From Eubacterium sp. (lineage in GTDB: Bacteria; Bacillota; Clostridia; Lachnospirales; Lachnospiraceae): a stretch of 35,470 nucleotides of DNA. A program made the position numbers and the translations under genes. The stretch covers positions 1 through 35,470 of the forward strand of contig JALERM010000173.1 in NCBI GenBank assembly GCA_022764165.1. The letters are read 5' to 3'. The notes beneath the pieces were generated by a model, which had not been told where the DNA came from, ran no database searches, and saw nothing but the letters and a program-made list of their open reading frames with translations. Shown here piece after piece: positions 1 through 11,272 of the stretch. The first letter of the stretch is position 1. Each line of letters begins with the position of its first letter.

Positions 1-2027
1 AAACCATTAATAAATTCCTTGGAGCCAATTATATGGTTGTTGCATCCAATGGACATGTGCGCGATCTGCCAAAAAGCCAATTGGGAATTGATATAGAGAA
101 TGACTTTGAACCGAAGTATATCACCATCCGGGGTAAGGGAGATATTCTGGCCATGCTTCGTAAAGAAGTGAAAAAGGCAGATAAAGTTTATCTTGCGACT
201 GACCCGGACCGTGAGGGAGAGGCAATTTCCTGGCATTTGTCTAAAGCATTGAATCTGGACGAAAAGAAAATGCGCAGAATTACCTTTAATGAAATTACAA
301 AAACAGCAGTAAAAGAATCTATTAAGCATGCCAGAGATATTGATATGAACCTGGTGAATGAACAGCAGGCCCGAAGAGTGCTGGACAGGATGGTAGGTTA
401 TCGGATCAGTCCGCTTCTCTGGCAGAAAATCAAACGGGGACTTAGTGCCGGAAGAGTACAGTCTGTAGCTCTTAGAATTATTTGTGACAGAGAGGATGAA
501 ATCAATGCTTTTATCCCGGAAGAGTACTGGACTCTGGATGCAGTGTTTCAGATTCCGGGAGAAAAGAAGCCGTTGACTGCTAAGTTTTACGGAAAAGAGA
601 AGCAGAAAATTTGTATTTCATCGAAAGAGCAGCTGGATCAGATTCTGGAAGAACTGAAATCTGTTCAGTATCAGGTGAAGGATATCAAAAAGGGAGAGAG
701 AACAAAAAAATCTCCTCTTCCATTCACGACCAGTACGCTGCAGCAGGAAGCTGCCAAAACTTTGAACTTTTCCACCCAGAAGACCATGCGGATCGCACAG
801 CAGCTTTATGAAGGCGTGGATGTAAAAGACCAGGGAACTGTCGGTCTGATTTCCTATCTGCGTACAGATTCAACCCGAATCTCAGAAGAAGCAGATACAA
901 TGGCAAGAGAATTTATTACTTCGCACTATGGTGAACAATATACGGCTGAAATTGAGACAACCAAAAAAGAAAATAAAAAAGTGCAGGATGCTCATGAAGC
1001 AATACGTCCCACGGATGTAAACCGGCTTCCGTCTGTTGTTAAAGAATCTCTGTCAAGAGATCAGTTCCGTCTGTACCAGCTGATTTGGAAACGTTTTGTT
1101 GCCAGCAGAATGAAACCGGCTGCTTATGAGACTACTTCCGTTAAGATTAAAGGCGGGGAATATCTGTTTACTGTGACAGCTTCCAAGCTGGTGTTCGATG
1201 GATTTATGTCTGTATATGTACAGGAAGACGATGAAAAAGAGCAGAACAATACTCTTGTAAAAGGTATTGATATGGATACACAGCTGGTTCTTCAGAACTT
1301 TGACAGTCAGCAGCATTTTACCCAGCCGCCGGCTCATTATACAGAGGCATCTCTTGTAAAAACTCTGGAAGAACTGGGAATCGGACGTCCCAGCACCTAT
1401 GCTCCTACGATCACTACGATTATAGCCAGAAGATATGTGGCAAAGGAGCAGAAGAATCTGTATATGACAGAGCTGGGTGAGGTAGTGAATCAGATGATGA
1501 AAAAAGCATTCCCCAGTATCGTAGATGTGAATTTTACTGCTACGATGGAAGATCTTCTGGATAAAGTGGGAGATGGCACGGTTGACTGGAAAGTAGTAGT
1601 CCGCAACTTCTATCCTGACCTGGATGAAGCAGTAAAGGATGCGGAAAAAGAACTTGAACAGGTAAAACTGGAAGATGAGGTTACAGATATTATCTGCGAA
1701 AACTGCGGAAGACGTATGGTCATCAAATATGGACCTCACGGCAGATTCCTTGCCTGCCCGGGCTTCCCGGACTGCCGCAACACCAGGCCTTATCTGGAAA
1801 AAATCGGTGTCAGCTGTCCGAAGTGTGGAAAAGACATTGTACTGAGAAAAACCAAAAAAGGACGCCGATACTACGGATGCGAAGACAATCCGGACTGCGA
1901 CTTCATGACATGGCAGAAACCGATTGAAGAAAAATGCCCCAAATGTGGCGGATATATGCTGGAAAAAGGAAATAAAGTTGTGTGTGCGGACGAACACTGC
2001 GGGTACGTGGCTGTTCGAACCAAATAA
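1..2027 (+). CDS. topA: DNA topoisomerase I (type IA), 5'-truncated by window edge
   Basis: Relaxes negatively supercoiled DNA by a single-strand break and a covalent tyrosine intermediate. The frame is open from base 3, so the start lies outside the window and only a short N-terminal piece (with the first TOPRIM acidic residue) is missing; about 674 residues are visible. Seen: the TOPRIM motif TDPDREGEA, the active-site segment ISYLRTDSTRIS with its Tyr codon at 855-857, and three C-terminal four-cysteine zinc ribbons (CENCGR, CPKCGK, CPKCGG), the arrangement usual in Firmicutes TopA. It ends at TAA just before a hairpin terminator, and codY follows, an order common in Clostridia. There is no sign of damage. 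Confidence 0.97.
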   Translation, partial: TINKFLGANYMVVASNGHVRDLPKSQLGIDIENDFEPKYITIRGKGDILAMLRKEVKKADKVYLATDPDREGEAISWHLSKALNLDEKKMRRITFNEITKTAVKESIKHARDIDMNLVNEQQARRVLDRMVGYRISPLLWQKIKRGLSAGRVQSVALRIICDREDEINAFIPEEYWTLDAVFQIPGEKKPLTAKFYGKEKQKICISSKEQLDQILEELKSVQYQVKDIKKGERTKKSPLPFTTSTLQQEAAKTLNFSTQKTMRIAQQLYEGVDVKDQGTVGLISYLRTDSTRISEEADTMAREFITSHYGEQYTAEIETTKKENKKVQDAHEAIRPTDVNRLPSVVKESLSRDQFRLYQLIWKRFVASRMKPAAYETTSVKIKGGEYLFTVTASKLVFDGFMSVYVQEDDEKEQNNTLVKGIDMDTQLVLQNFDSQQHFTQPPAHYTEASLVKTLEELGIGRPSTYAPTITTIIARRYVAKEQKNLYMTELGEVVNQMMKKAFPSIVDVNFTATMEDLLDKVGDGTVDWKVVVRNFYPDLDEAVKDAEKELEQVKLEDEVTDIICENCGRRMVIKYGPHGRFLACPGFPDCRNTRPYLEKIGVSCPKCGKDIVLRKTKKGRRYYGCEDNPDCDFMTWQKPIEEKCPKCGGYMLEKGNKVVCADEHCGYVAVRTK

Positions 2028-2032
2028 ATACA

Positions 2033-2060
2033 GAGGAGCTGCTTTCATGCAGCTCCTTTT
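2033..2060 (+). terminator. Intrinsic terminator of topA
   Basis: GGAGCTGC (2035-2042) pairs with GCAGCTCC (2049-2056) around a 6-nt loop and is followed by TTTT. It begins 6 bases after the topA stop. Confidence 0.85.
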
Positions 2061-2155
2061 GTGGTTCAGTTGGGGAGGAACGGAGAATCTCTGGTATTTT
2101 TCAGAAAAGATATTGTTTGTAGAAGTGTATAACATACGATCCTGCCCACGCACAT

Positions 2156-2370
2156 TTTTGTATTTTGGAGGAATAGAGCAGGAAAATTTGTATCATTTTT
2201 TCAGAAGCATTGGGAAAAGTGAGTCCGAAGATCCGACGCTTACGGAGACTTTGGCGCGAAGGCTCTCCTGAGCGTCAATATAGTCGTAGTTAGCGGCTAG
2301 CTGAGGAGGAGCGGCCTGCTTCTGAAAAAATGATACAAATTTTCCGTCCTATTTCACAAGGAATACAAAA
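2156..2370. repeat. Long inverted-repeat element, MITE-like or structured RNA
   Basis: A perfect 29-bp inverted repeat (2181-2209 against 2317-2345) encloses 107 bp. Pairing may extend outward through GAATAG/CTATT (2171-2176, 2349-2353) and TTTTGTATT/AATACAAAA (2156-2164, 2362-2370). The core carries its own hairpin: GACGCT (2235-2240) with AGCGTC (2271-2276), GGAGA (2244-2248) with TCTCC (2264-2268), and CTT with AAG around a TGGCGCG-like loop. No convincing ORF lies inside and no clear target-site duplication is seen. The build fits a non-autonomous mobile palindrome or a very stable RNA. It occupies most of the topA-codY gap. Confidence 0.75.
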
Positions 2371-2378
2371 GCATATCA

Positions 2379-2393
2379 AATATTCAGAAAATA
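2379..2393. promoter_or_regulatory. Candidate CodY box upstream of codY
   Basis: AATATTCAGAAAATA matches the known CodY operator consensus AATTTTCWGAAAATT at 13 of 15 positions. It lies about 24 bases upstream of the codY -35 box, so autoregulation is a reasonable inference. Flanking A+T richness makes a chance near-match possible. Confidence 0.55.
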
Positions 2394-2416
2394 TGATAAA
2401 ATACATTAAAATAGTA

Positions 2417-2445
2417 TTGCTATTCATGGAAATGCATGATAAAAT
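2417..2445 (+). promoter_or_regulatory. codY promoter (sigma-A type)
   Basis: TTGCTA (2417-2422), a 17-bp spacer and TAAAAT (2440-2445). The expected start of transcription near 2452 gives a short leader before the AAAGGAG ribosome site at 2471-2477. Confidence 0.6.
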
Positions 2446-2483
2446 GGTGTTAGACAATGTGAATGAAAAGAAAGGAGTAGAAG

Positions 2484-3284
2484 ATGAGCGTACAGTTATT
2501 GGATAAAACCAGAAAAATCAACAAATTGTTGCATAATAATAGTTCGACCAAGGTGGTATTCAATGATATCTGTAAAGTTATGATGGAGACACTGGATTCT
2601 AATATTCTGGTGATCAGTAAGAAAGGAAAGGTTCTTGGTGTCAGCCTTTGTCCGGGTGTGGAAGAGATTACGGAGTTGATCGAGGATAAAGTGGGGAGTC
2701 ATGTAGATCCTTTGCTGAATGACCGTTTTTTAAGTGTTTTGTCCACCAAAGAGAATGTTAATCTTCAGACACTGGGGTTCGAAGGGGATCATATTATGCA
2801 GTATTGTGCGATTATTAACCCTATTGATATTGCCGGTGAGCGTCTTGGGACGGTGTTTATGTATCGCAGTACTGCCCCGTATAATATCGAAGATATTATT
2901 GTAAGTGAATATGGGACTACAGTTGTTGGGCTGGAGATGATGCGTTCTGTCAATGAAGAGAATGCAGAAGAAGCCAGAAAAGTGCAGGTTGTCAAATCTG
3001 CTTTCAGTACACTTTCTTTTTCGGAGTTAGAGGCAATTATTCATATATTTGAAGAACTGGATGGTGATGAGGGGATTCTGGTGGCAAGTAAGATTGCAGA
3101 CCGTGTGGGCATTACCCGATCTGTCATTGTGAATGCACTTCGCAAATTTGAAAGTGCCGGCGTTATTGAATCCCGATCCAGCGGAATGAAAGGAACCTAT
3201 ATCAAGGTATTGAATGAAGTGATTTTCGACGAACTGGAAGAACTGAAAAATCGGAAAAATCTTAAAAATTATGAAAAAGAATAA
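2484..3284 (+). CDS. codY: GTP- and branched-chain-amino-acid-sensing pleiotropic repressor CodY
   Basis: A global regulator that binds DNA when GTP and isoleucine/leucine/valine are plentiful. The 266-aa product has the family's usual length. The N-terminal GAF-type sensing half starts LLDKTRKINKLL, and the C-terminal winged helix-turn-helix includes ASKIADRVGITRSVIVNALR and ends in a basic/acidic tail. The start is fixed by GGAG at 2474-2477, 6 bases upstream. It stands alone between topA and groESL with its own promoter and a candidate CodY box. guaB, whose enzyme feeds GTP synthesis, is encoded about 4 kb downstream, but nothing in the DNA links the two directly. Confidence 0.96.
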   Translation: MSVQLLDKTRKINKLLHNNSSTKVVFNDICKVMMETLDSNILVISKKGKVLGVSLCPGVEEITELIEDKVGSHVDPLLNDRFLSVLSTKENVNLQTLGFEGDHIMQYCAIINPIDIAGERLGTVFMYRSTAPYNIEDIIVSEYGTTVVGLEMMRSVNEENAEEARKVQVVKSAFSTLSFSELEAIIHIFEELDGDEGILVASKIADRVGITRSVIVNALRKFESAGVIESRSSGMKGTYIKVLNEVIFDELEELKNRKNLKNYEKE

Positions 3285-3300
3285 AATATGTTATATTTCA

Positions 3301-3432
3301 GTCGACACTATTCCGCGAGGCGTTGACTTGCAAATGCAAGTCAATCCCGAGACATACGGGCGCCAGGATGCATGAAATGCATCCTGTGTGCATGCTTTTG
3401 TTGCTATGAAGCCTGGAAGGCTGAATAGTAAC
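3301..3432 (+). ncRNA. Candidate branched structured RNA downstream of codY
   Basis: A closing stem ACTATTC (3307-3313) / GAATAGT (3423-3429) encloses several helices: TTGACTTGCA / TGCAAGTCAA (3323-3332, 3335-3344), CCCG / CGGG (3346-3349, 3357-3360), AGGATGCAT / ATGCATCCT (3365-3373, 3377-3385), and possibly CCAGG / CCTGG (3363-3367, 3412-3416, an alternative to the previous helix). A strong terminator follows directly, so the unit looks like a discrete transcript of roughly 160 nt or a structured 3' end of the codY mRNA. No coding potential is evident. I do not recognise a named RNA family. Confidence 0.55.
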
Positions 3433-3434
3433 TA

Positions 3435-3462
3435 AAATACTGCCAAAGGGCAGTATTTTTTT
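3435..3462 (+). terminator. Intrinsic terminator after the structured RNA (and codY)
   Basis: AAATACTGCC (3435-3444) pairs with GGCAGTATTT (3449-3458) around a 4-nt loop and runs into seven T residues (3456-3462). Confidence 0.92.
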
Positions 3463-3656
3463 GCCTGTAAATACATAGAATGATGCCGGAGGCTTTATTT
3501 TGGTATTTCACAAATTCTATGACCTGCCATGGAGTGTGCTGTAACAGGTAAAGAATAAATAAAGTATAAAATCTTTAAAAGTGAGAAAAAGAGAGATATC
3601 GTAAGTTATCATGAGATAATACTAATAATATGGATAAAAACTGGAAATTATTGAAG
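3463..3656. other. A+T-rich gap before groESL
   Basis: No gene is visible. CATAGAAT (3474-3481) is repeated inverted as ATTCTATG (3514-3521), and ACCTG / CAGGT flank a short segment just after it, so a weak hairpin or the remains of a palindromic element may be present. The rest looks like plain A+T-rich upstream sequence. Confidence 0.4.
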
Positions 3657-3685
3657 TTGCGAAATGAACATAAAATCACTAATAT
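3657..3685 (+). promoter_or_regulatory. groESL promoter
   Basis: TTGCGA (3657-3662), 17-bp spacer, TAATAT (3680-3685). The predicted start near 3692 sits just ahead of the CIRCE operator, the usual geometry for HrcA control. Confidence 0.7.
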
Positions 3686-3697
3686 AAGGACTATCGG

Positions 3698-3722
3698 TAG
3701 CACTCAATTAGAGTGAGTGCTA
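3698..3722. promoter_or_regulatory. CIRCE operator (HrcA binding site)
   Basis: TAGCACTC (3698-3705), 9-bp spacer, GAGTGCTA (3715-3722). This is the canonical TTAGCACTC-N9-GAGTGCTAA inverted repeat apart from one outermost base on the left. Heat-shock repression of groESL by HrcA follows from established knowledge; hrcA itself is not in the window. Confidence 0.95.
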
Positions 3723-3731
3723 ATAAAATAG

Positions 3732-4043
<312 letters not shown>

Positions 4044-4058
4044 AGTATATGTAGTTAG

Positions 4059-5711
<1,653 letters not shown>

Positions 5712-5734
5712 TTTAGAATATAAATTTTTTATAA

Positions 5735-5772
5735 GCAGGAGTTTATCGGATAGACGATAACTCCTGTTTGTG
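5735..5772 (+). terminator. Probable groESL terminator
   Basis: CAGGAGTTTATCG (5736-5748) pairs with CGATAACTCCTG (5755-5766) with one bulged T. The T run after it is short (TTTGTGTT), so termination may be partial. Confidence 0.65.
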
Positions 5773-5856
5773 TTATAATAAAATAGTTGAGTGTGTTATA
5801 TACTCGGATAAGTGGGGGACAACAAAGGACAATGAAAGACACCAAGGGGTATACAA

Positions 5857-6519
5857 ATGGAAAAAAGATATGAAAGTGATATGACACCAAAAGAAAAATT
5901 CCAGAAGGAAGTGCGGAAGATTAAGGCCATGTCCTGGCCGGACAGATTTGCACATATATGGGCCTATTATAAGCCTCATATGGTGGTGGCGGCAATGATT
6001 ATTGGAGTATGCTGCCTGATCGGAAATATAATTTATCGTTCCAGATTTGACACGGTTTTATCAATCGCTATTCTTAACTGCGGAGCGGGAGATACAGAAG
6101 GTATGGCGGAAGATTTTAAAGATTATATGCAGGATGAAGATCCATATCATGAGATTGCGATTGACAGCGGTCTGTATTTTACCGGTGATGATAATGCAGA
6201 TTATACTTCTGTCATGAAATTAACCACACTGATTGGTGCCAGCAGTCTGGATGTGATTCTGGCTACCGAAGGTCAGTTTGAACATTATCAGGATGAAGAA
6301 GCATTTATTTCAATGGATGAGCTTCTGACTGAGGAGCAGAAGGAAGCATACGGTGACCGGGTCAGTGAGTATGGAATTCGGATCTCTGACAGTGAGAAAT
6401 TGAAAGAGTATGGACTGAATTCGGGAGAGGATGTCTATCTGGCTGTATTTGCATATACAAAGTATGAAGAGAATGCGAAAGCATTTATCTCATATATAAA
6501 TGAAGGAGGAGAATCATGA
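5857..6519 (+). CDS. Unrecognised single-pass membrane protein with extracytoplasmic domain
   Basis: A 220-aa protein of unknown function. A basic N-terminus (KEKFQKEVRKIKAMSWPDR) precedes one membrane span at about residues 42-60, leaving an acidic domain of about 155 residues on the outer face. That domain (LDVILATEGQFEHY, ISMDELLTEEQK) faintly recalls solute-binding-protein folds, which is only an impression. The stop overlaps the start of the next gene (ATGA), so the two are probably co-translated. No strong promoter was identified between the groEL terminator and this gene, although TATAAT occurs at 5774-5779. Confidence 0.85.
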   Translation: MEKRYESDMTPKEKFQKEVRKIKAMSWPDRFAHIWAYYKPHMVVAAMIIGVCCLIGNIIYRSRFDTVLSIAILNCGAGDTEGMAEDFKDYMQDEDPYHEIAIDSGLYFTGDDNADYTSVMKLTTLIGASSLDVILATEGQFEHYQDEEAFISMDELLTEEQKEAYGDRVSEYGIRISDSEKLKEYGLNSGEDVYLAVFAYTKYEENAKAFISYINEGGES

Positions 6520-7028
6520 GCGACTTGTATTTGGAGGAACTGGTCAAGAAAAAAAGAACGGGAAAGGATAATGCGATGCGGATCGGCCTTATGGCACTTA
6601 CTGCAGTTTTGGTAGTACTTGCACTTTTATCATGGAATATGCTGATTATTGTTCCGGCTATTGCCATTTGCGTTGCTGATATTTTCATCTTCCCGAGATT
6701 TCAGACGGAATGGGAGTATCAATATGTGAACGGCGAAATCGATGTGGACAGAATCCTGAATAAAGCAAAAAGGAAAAGAATCGCAAGCTTTGATATTTCC
6801 AATGCAGAGATTCTGGCACCTGCTGCTTCTCACCGAATGGATTACTACAATAATAATCCCAAATTAAAAGTGAAGGATTTTACATCCTGTGATCCGGAAA
6901 GAAGTAAATCCGTATATGCAATGATTGTATCTCAGGAAGGGGAAATTCAGAAAATCCTGTTCGAGCCTACCCAGCAGATGCTTCGCGACCTGAGAGCGAA
7001 AGCACCGAGAAAAGTATTTTTTGATTAA
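6516..7028 (+). CDS. Small membrane protein, possibly the DUF6106 family
   Basis: 170 aa. Residues 1-20 are charged, two close membrane spans follow at about 22-39 and 41-59, and the remaining 110 residues are cytoplasmic-like, with the conserved-looking pieces ERSKSVYAMIVSQEG and FEPTQQMLRDLRAKAPRKVF. The layout resembles a PH-domain-like membrane-anchored protein; the DUF6106 label is from memory and uncertain. Its ATG overlaps the upstream stop by 4 bases, after GGAGGAG. No function can be assigned. Confidence 0.85.
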   Translation: MSDLYLEELVKKKRTGKDNAMRIGLMALTAVLVVLALLSWNMLIIVPAIAICVADIFIFPRFQTEWEYQYVNGEIDVDRILNKAKRKRIASFDISNAEILAPAASHRMDYYNNNPKLKVKDFTSCDPERSKSVYAMIVSQEGEIQKILFEPTQQMLRDLRAKAPRKVFFD

Positions 7029-7037
7029 GTTTGCTGA

Positions 7038-7066
7038 TTGACATTGGTTATTTTTTTTGTTACACT
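7038..7066 (+). promoter_or_regulatory. guaB promoter
   Basis: Perfect -35 TTGACA (7038-7043), 17-bp spacer with a run of eight T, and -10 TACACT (7061-7066). The leader would be only about 35 nt, which leaves no room for a purine riboswitch. Confidence 0.85.
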
Positions 7067-7080
7067 AAGGGACAACATAA

Positions 7081-8562
<1,482 letters not shown>

Positions 8563-8576
8563 TTACGATTGATAAG

Positions 8577-8608
8577 AAAGGCGGTCTCAGATGAGAGACT
8601 GCCTTTTT
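8577..8608 (+). terminator. guaB intrinsic terminator
   Basis: AAAGGCGGTCTC (8577-8588) pairs with GAGACTGCCTTT (8595-8606), with one G-U pair and a 6-nt loop, and ends in TTTTT. Confidence 0.93.
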
Positions 8609-8637
8609 GACAGTATAAGAAAGATAAAGGGGTATAT

Positions 8638-9360
8638 ATGGGGACACAAAGGAGAAATAACAGTCATATGGATGATCCAGACCGCCGACGTGCACGGCGG
8701 AGGAGAAGGCAGCGGCAGCTGCGCAGGAGAATACTGATAGTTCTGATTTGTGTTGGTATTTGTCTGACAGCCGGAATAAAGTTTGGAAAAGAAGTTTTAT
8801 TTGGAGAACAAAAAGGGGAACAGTTCTATTCCGAAGCTGATTTGCCTGGAGCACCGGAAATTACCGTGGATCTGTTGGATGTCAATGAATATTCCAGACC
8901 GGGAATCCCACTGAAACAGATTAATGGTGTGGTGATACATTATACGGGAAATCCGGGGAGCAGCGCCAAAGCAAACCGGGATTACTTCAATGGACTGAAA
9001 GACAGCCAGGAAAGAAGTGCAAGCAGTCATTTTATTGTTGGACTGAACGGCGAGGTTATTCAATGCGTTCCAAGTTCAGAAATTGCGTATGCATCAAATG
9101 ACAGAAACAGTGATACGCTGTCGATTGAATGCTGCCACCCGGATGAGTCCGGGCAGTTTGCTGAGACTACTTACCAGTCTATGGTAGAATTGACCGGATG
9201 GCTCTGTGCCAGGTTTGGGCTGAGCAGTGATGATGTGATTCGCCATTATGATGTAACCGGTAAAATCTGTCCCAAATATTTTGTGGAACATGAAGATGCA
9301 TGGAATCAATTCAAGGCAGATGTAAATAATAAAATCATAGCTGTTCAGGACAGTATGTGA
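8638..9360 (+). CDS. Membrane-anchored N-acetylmuramoyl-L-alanine amidase (Amidase_2)
   Basis: A predicted peptidoglycan hydrolase that cuts the MurNAc-L-Ala bond outside the cell. The 240-aa product has a very Arg-rich cytoplasmic N-terminus (residues 19-31), one membrane span at about 32-47, and an Amidase_2 (T7 lysozyme/PGRP-like) domain from about residue 90. Likely zinc ligands are His101 (VIHYTG), His203 (IRHYDV) and Cys211 (GKICPK); the His-His-Cys set is that of T7 lysozyme. AAAGGGG lies 5 bases before the ATG. The next gene begins 38 bases after its stop. Confidence 0.9.
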   Translation: MGTQRRNNSHMDDPDRRRARRRRRQRQLRRRILIVLICVGICLTAGIKFGKEVLFGEQKGEQFYSEADLPGAPEITVDLLDVNEYSRPGIPLKQINGVVIHYTGNPGSSAKANRDYFNGLKDSQERSASSHFIVGLNGEVIQCVPSSEIAYASNDRNSDTLSIECCHPDESGQFAETTYQSMVELTGWLCARFGLSSDDVIRHYDVTGKICPKYFVEHEDAWNQFKADVNNKIIAVQDSM

Positions 9361-9398
9361 AATTAAGGATGATTTTCGTCAAAGGAAAGGTGAAAAGA

Positions 9399-11195
9399 AT
9401 GGGTGAAAAGACCAGAAAAGAACAGCGGTGGGAAGATTGCTGGGCAATAGAAGATTTGTATGCGGAGGATATACTCTGGGAAGAGGACTTTTGTTATTTC
9501 TCTGAAGCGATAAAAGAATTTGCACAATATGAAGGACATCTGGCAGAGAGTGGTCAGATTTTGTTTCAAATGCTGCAGGAACTGGACAATCTGAATTGCA
9601 GGTTTGAAAAGATATACGTATATGCCAATCAAAGATATCATGAGGATACCGGCAACAGTCATTATCAGGATTTATCTGCAAGAGCTTCCAGACTTTCCAT
9701 GGCACTGGAACAGGCTGTGTCTTATGTGGAACCGGAACTGATGCAGATTCCGCAGGAAACATTAGATAGATTTTATTGTGAGGTGCCGGAACTGACATTA
9801 TATCGCAGAAAGATTCAGGAATGCCAGCGGTTAAAAGCACATACATTATCACAGAAAGAAGAAGAACTTCTGGCACAGACAGGAGAAATGTCCCGGGCAC
9901 CACAGAATATTTATTCCATGTTTCAAAATGCGGATCTGAAGTTTGGAACAATCACGATTGATGGGGAAGAGGTTACTCTTACACAGGGAAATTATATCCG
10001 GTGTCTGGAGCATCGTAACAGGGAAGTGCGCAGACAGGCCTTTCAGCTTTACTACAGTAAATACCAGGAATTTCAGAATACGTTGGCTGCAGCTTACAGT
10101 GGAAGTCTGGCACAGGATATGTTCTATGCAAAAGCCAGAAAGTATTCTTCCTGTCTGGACATGGCGCTGGATGGAGGTAATATTCCCAGCCAGGTATATA
10201 CTCGTCTGATTGAAGCTGTTCATCATAAGCTGCCGGCCATGTACAGATATGTCAATTTGAGAAAACGGCTGCTGCATGTGGATGAACTCCATATGTATGA
10301 TGTGTATGTACCGTTAATTGAAGACTATGACAGTCAGTATTCCTTCGAAGAAGCAAAAGAAATAGTCCTTCAGGGACTGCAGGTGCTGGGTAATGATTAT
10401 ACGGATCTGCTTCGGGAAGGTTTTGAAAATCGCTGGATCGATATTTATGAAAATGAAGGAAAACGGGGTGGAGCGTATTCTTGGGGTGCTTATGGAACAC
10501 ATCCATATGTGCTCCTGAATTATCAGGGAAATTTGAATCATGTATTTACGCTTGCCCATGAGATGGGACATGCATTGCACAGTTATTACTCGGATCAGAA
10601 TCAGCCCTATCCTTATGCCGGGTATCGCATATTTGTTGCAGAAGTGGCATCCACCTGTAATGAAGCATTGTTAATTGATTACTTGCTGAAGCATGCGGAA
10701 AATGATAGAGAGAAGGCATACTTACTGAATTATTTTCTGGATCAGTTTAAAGGAACTGTGTATCGTCAGACGATGTTTGCAGAATTTGAGATGTTGGCTC
10801 ATGAGAAAGCGGAACATGGTGAAGGAATCACAGCGGAGCTTTTGTCGGATATTTACTATCAATTGAATCAGAAATATTTTGGGACGGAAATGGTAAGTGA
10901 TCCGGAAATCGCAATGGAATGGGCAAGGATTCCACATTTTTATACTCCGTTTTATGTGTATCAGTATGCTACCGGTTTTTCAGCTGCAATTGCCATCAGT
11001 AAAAAGATACTCAGTGGTGAGCCTGGAATTGTGGAAAAATATAAAAAATTTCTCAGTGGAGGCAGTTCAATGGATTGCATAGACCTGCTGAAAATCTGTG
11101 GTGTGGATATGACCAGTACAGAGCCGGTGGAATCTGCACTGGAAGTGTTCGCAGAACGGTTAGGTCAATTAGAAGGACTAATGCGAAAACTGTAG
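9399..11195 (+). CDS. pepF: Oligoendopeptidase F (M3 metallopeptidase)
   Basis: A cytosolic zinc peptidase that degrades short peptides. The product is 598 aa from the ATG at 9399, preceded by AAGGAAAGG. An in-frame GTG at 9357 would overlap the amidase stop but lacks a comparable ribosome site. The N-terminus (RWEDCWAIEDLYA) matches the family's entry helix, and the zinc motif HEMGH sits at residues 387-391, with a downstream VAEVAST segment carrying the probable third ligand. The family is normally about 600 aa, so it is complete. It probably shares the amidase transcript; no terminator is evident before the next promoter. Confidence 0.95.
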   Translation: MGEKTRKEQRWEDCWAIEDLYAEDILWEEDFCYFSEAIKEFAQYEGHLAESGQILFQMLQELDNLNCRFEKIYVYANQRYHEDTGNSHYQDLSARASRLSMALEQAVSYVEPELMQIPQETLDRFYCEVPELTLYRRKIQECQRLKAHTLSQKEEELLAQTGEMSRAPQNIYSMFQNADLKFGTITIDGEEVTLTQGNYIRCLEHRNREVRRQAFQLYYSKYQEFQNTLAAAYSGSLAQDMFYAKARKYSSCLDMALDGGNIPSQVYTRLIEAVHHKLPAMYRYVNLRKRLLHVDELHMYDVYVPLIEDYDSQYSFEEAKEIVLQGLQVLGNDYTDLLREGFENRWIDIYENEGKRGGAYSWGAYGTHPYVLLNYQGNLNHVFTLAHEMGHALHSYYSDQNQPYPYAGYRIFVAEVASTCNEALLIDYLLKHAENDREKAYLLNYFLDQFKGTVYRQTMFAEFEMLAHEKAEHGEGITAELLSDIYYQLNQKYFGTEMVSDPEIAMEWARIPHFYTPFYVYQYATGFSAAIAISKKILSGEPGIVEKYKKFLSGGSSMDCIDLLKICGVDMTSTEPVESALEVFAERLGQLEGLMRKL

Positions 11196-11215
11196 AAAAA
11201 AGTTGCAGGAAATGG

Positions 11216-11243
11216 TTGCAAAATCAGGGAAGCATGTTACAAT
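11216..11243 (+). promoter_or_regulatory. Promoter of the nitroreductase-like gene
   Basis: TTGCAA (11216-11221), 16-bp spacer, TACAAT (11238-11243), about 30 bases before the start codon. Confidence 0.65.
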
Positions 11244-11272
11244 AGTATTACAAAAAAATTAAAGGTGATAAC

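Noticed and set aside
1053-2153. 366-codon open frame on the minus strand across topA
   Set aside because: Same reasoning: antisense to topA and running through its terminator.
9357-9398. GTG start at 9357 for pepF, overlapping the amidase stop
   Set aside because: No ribosome site at the right spacing; the ATG at 9399 has one and matches the family N-terminus.
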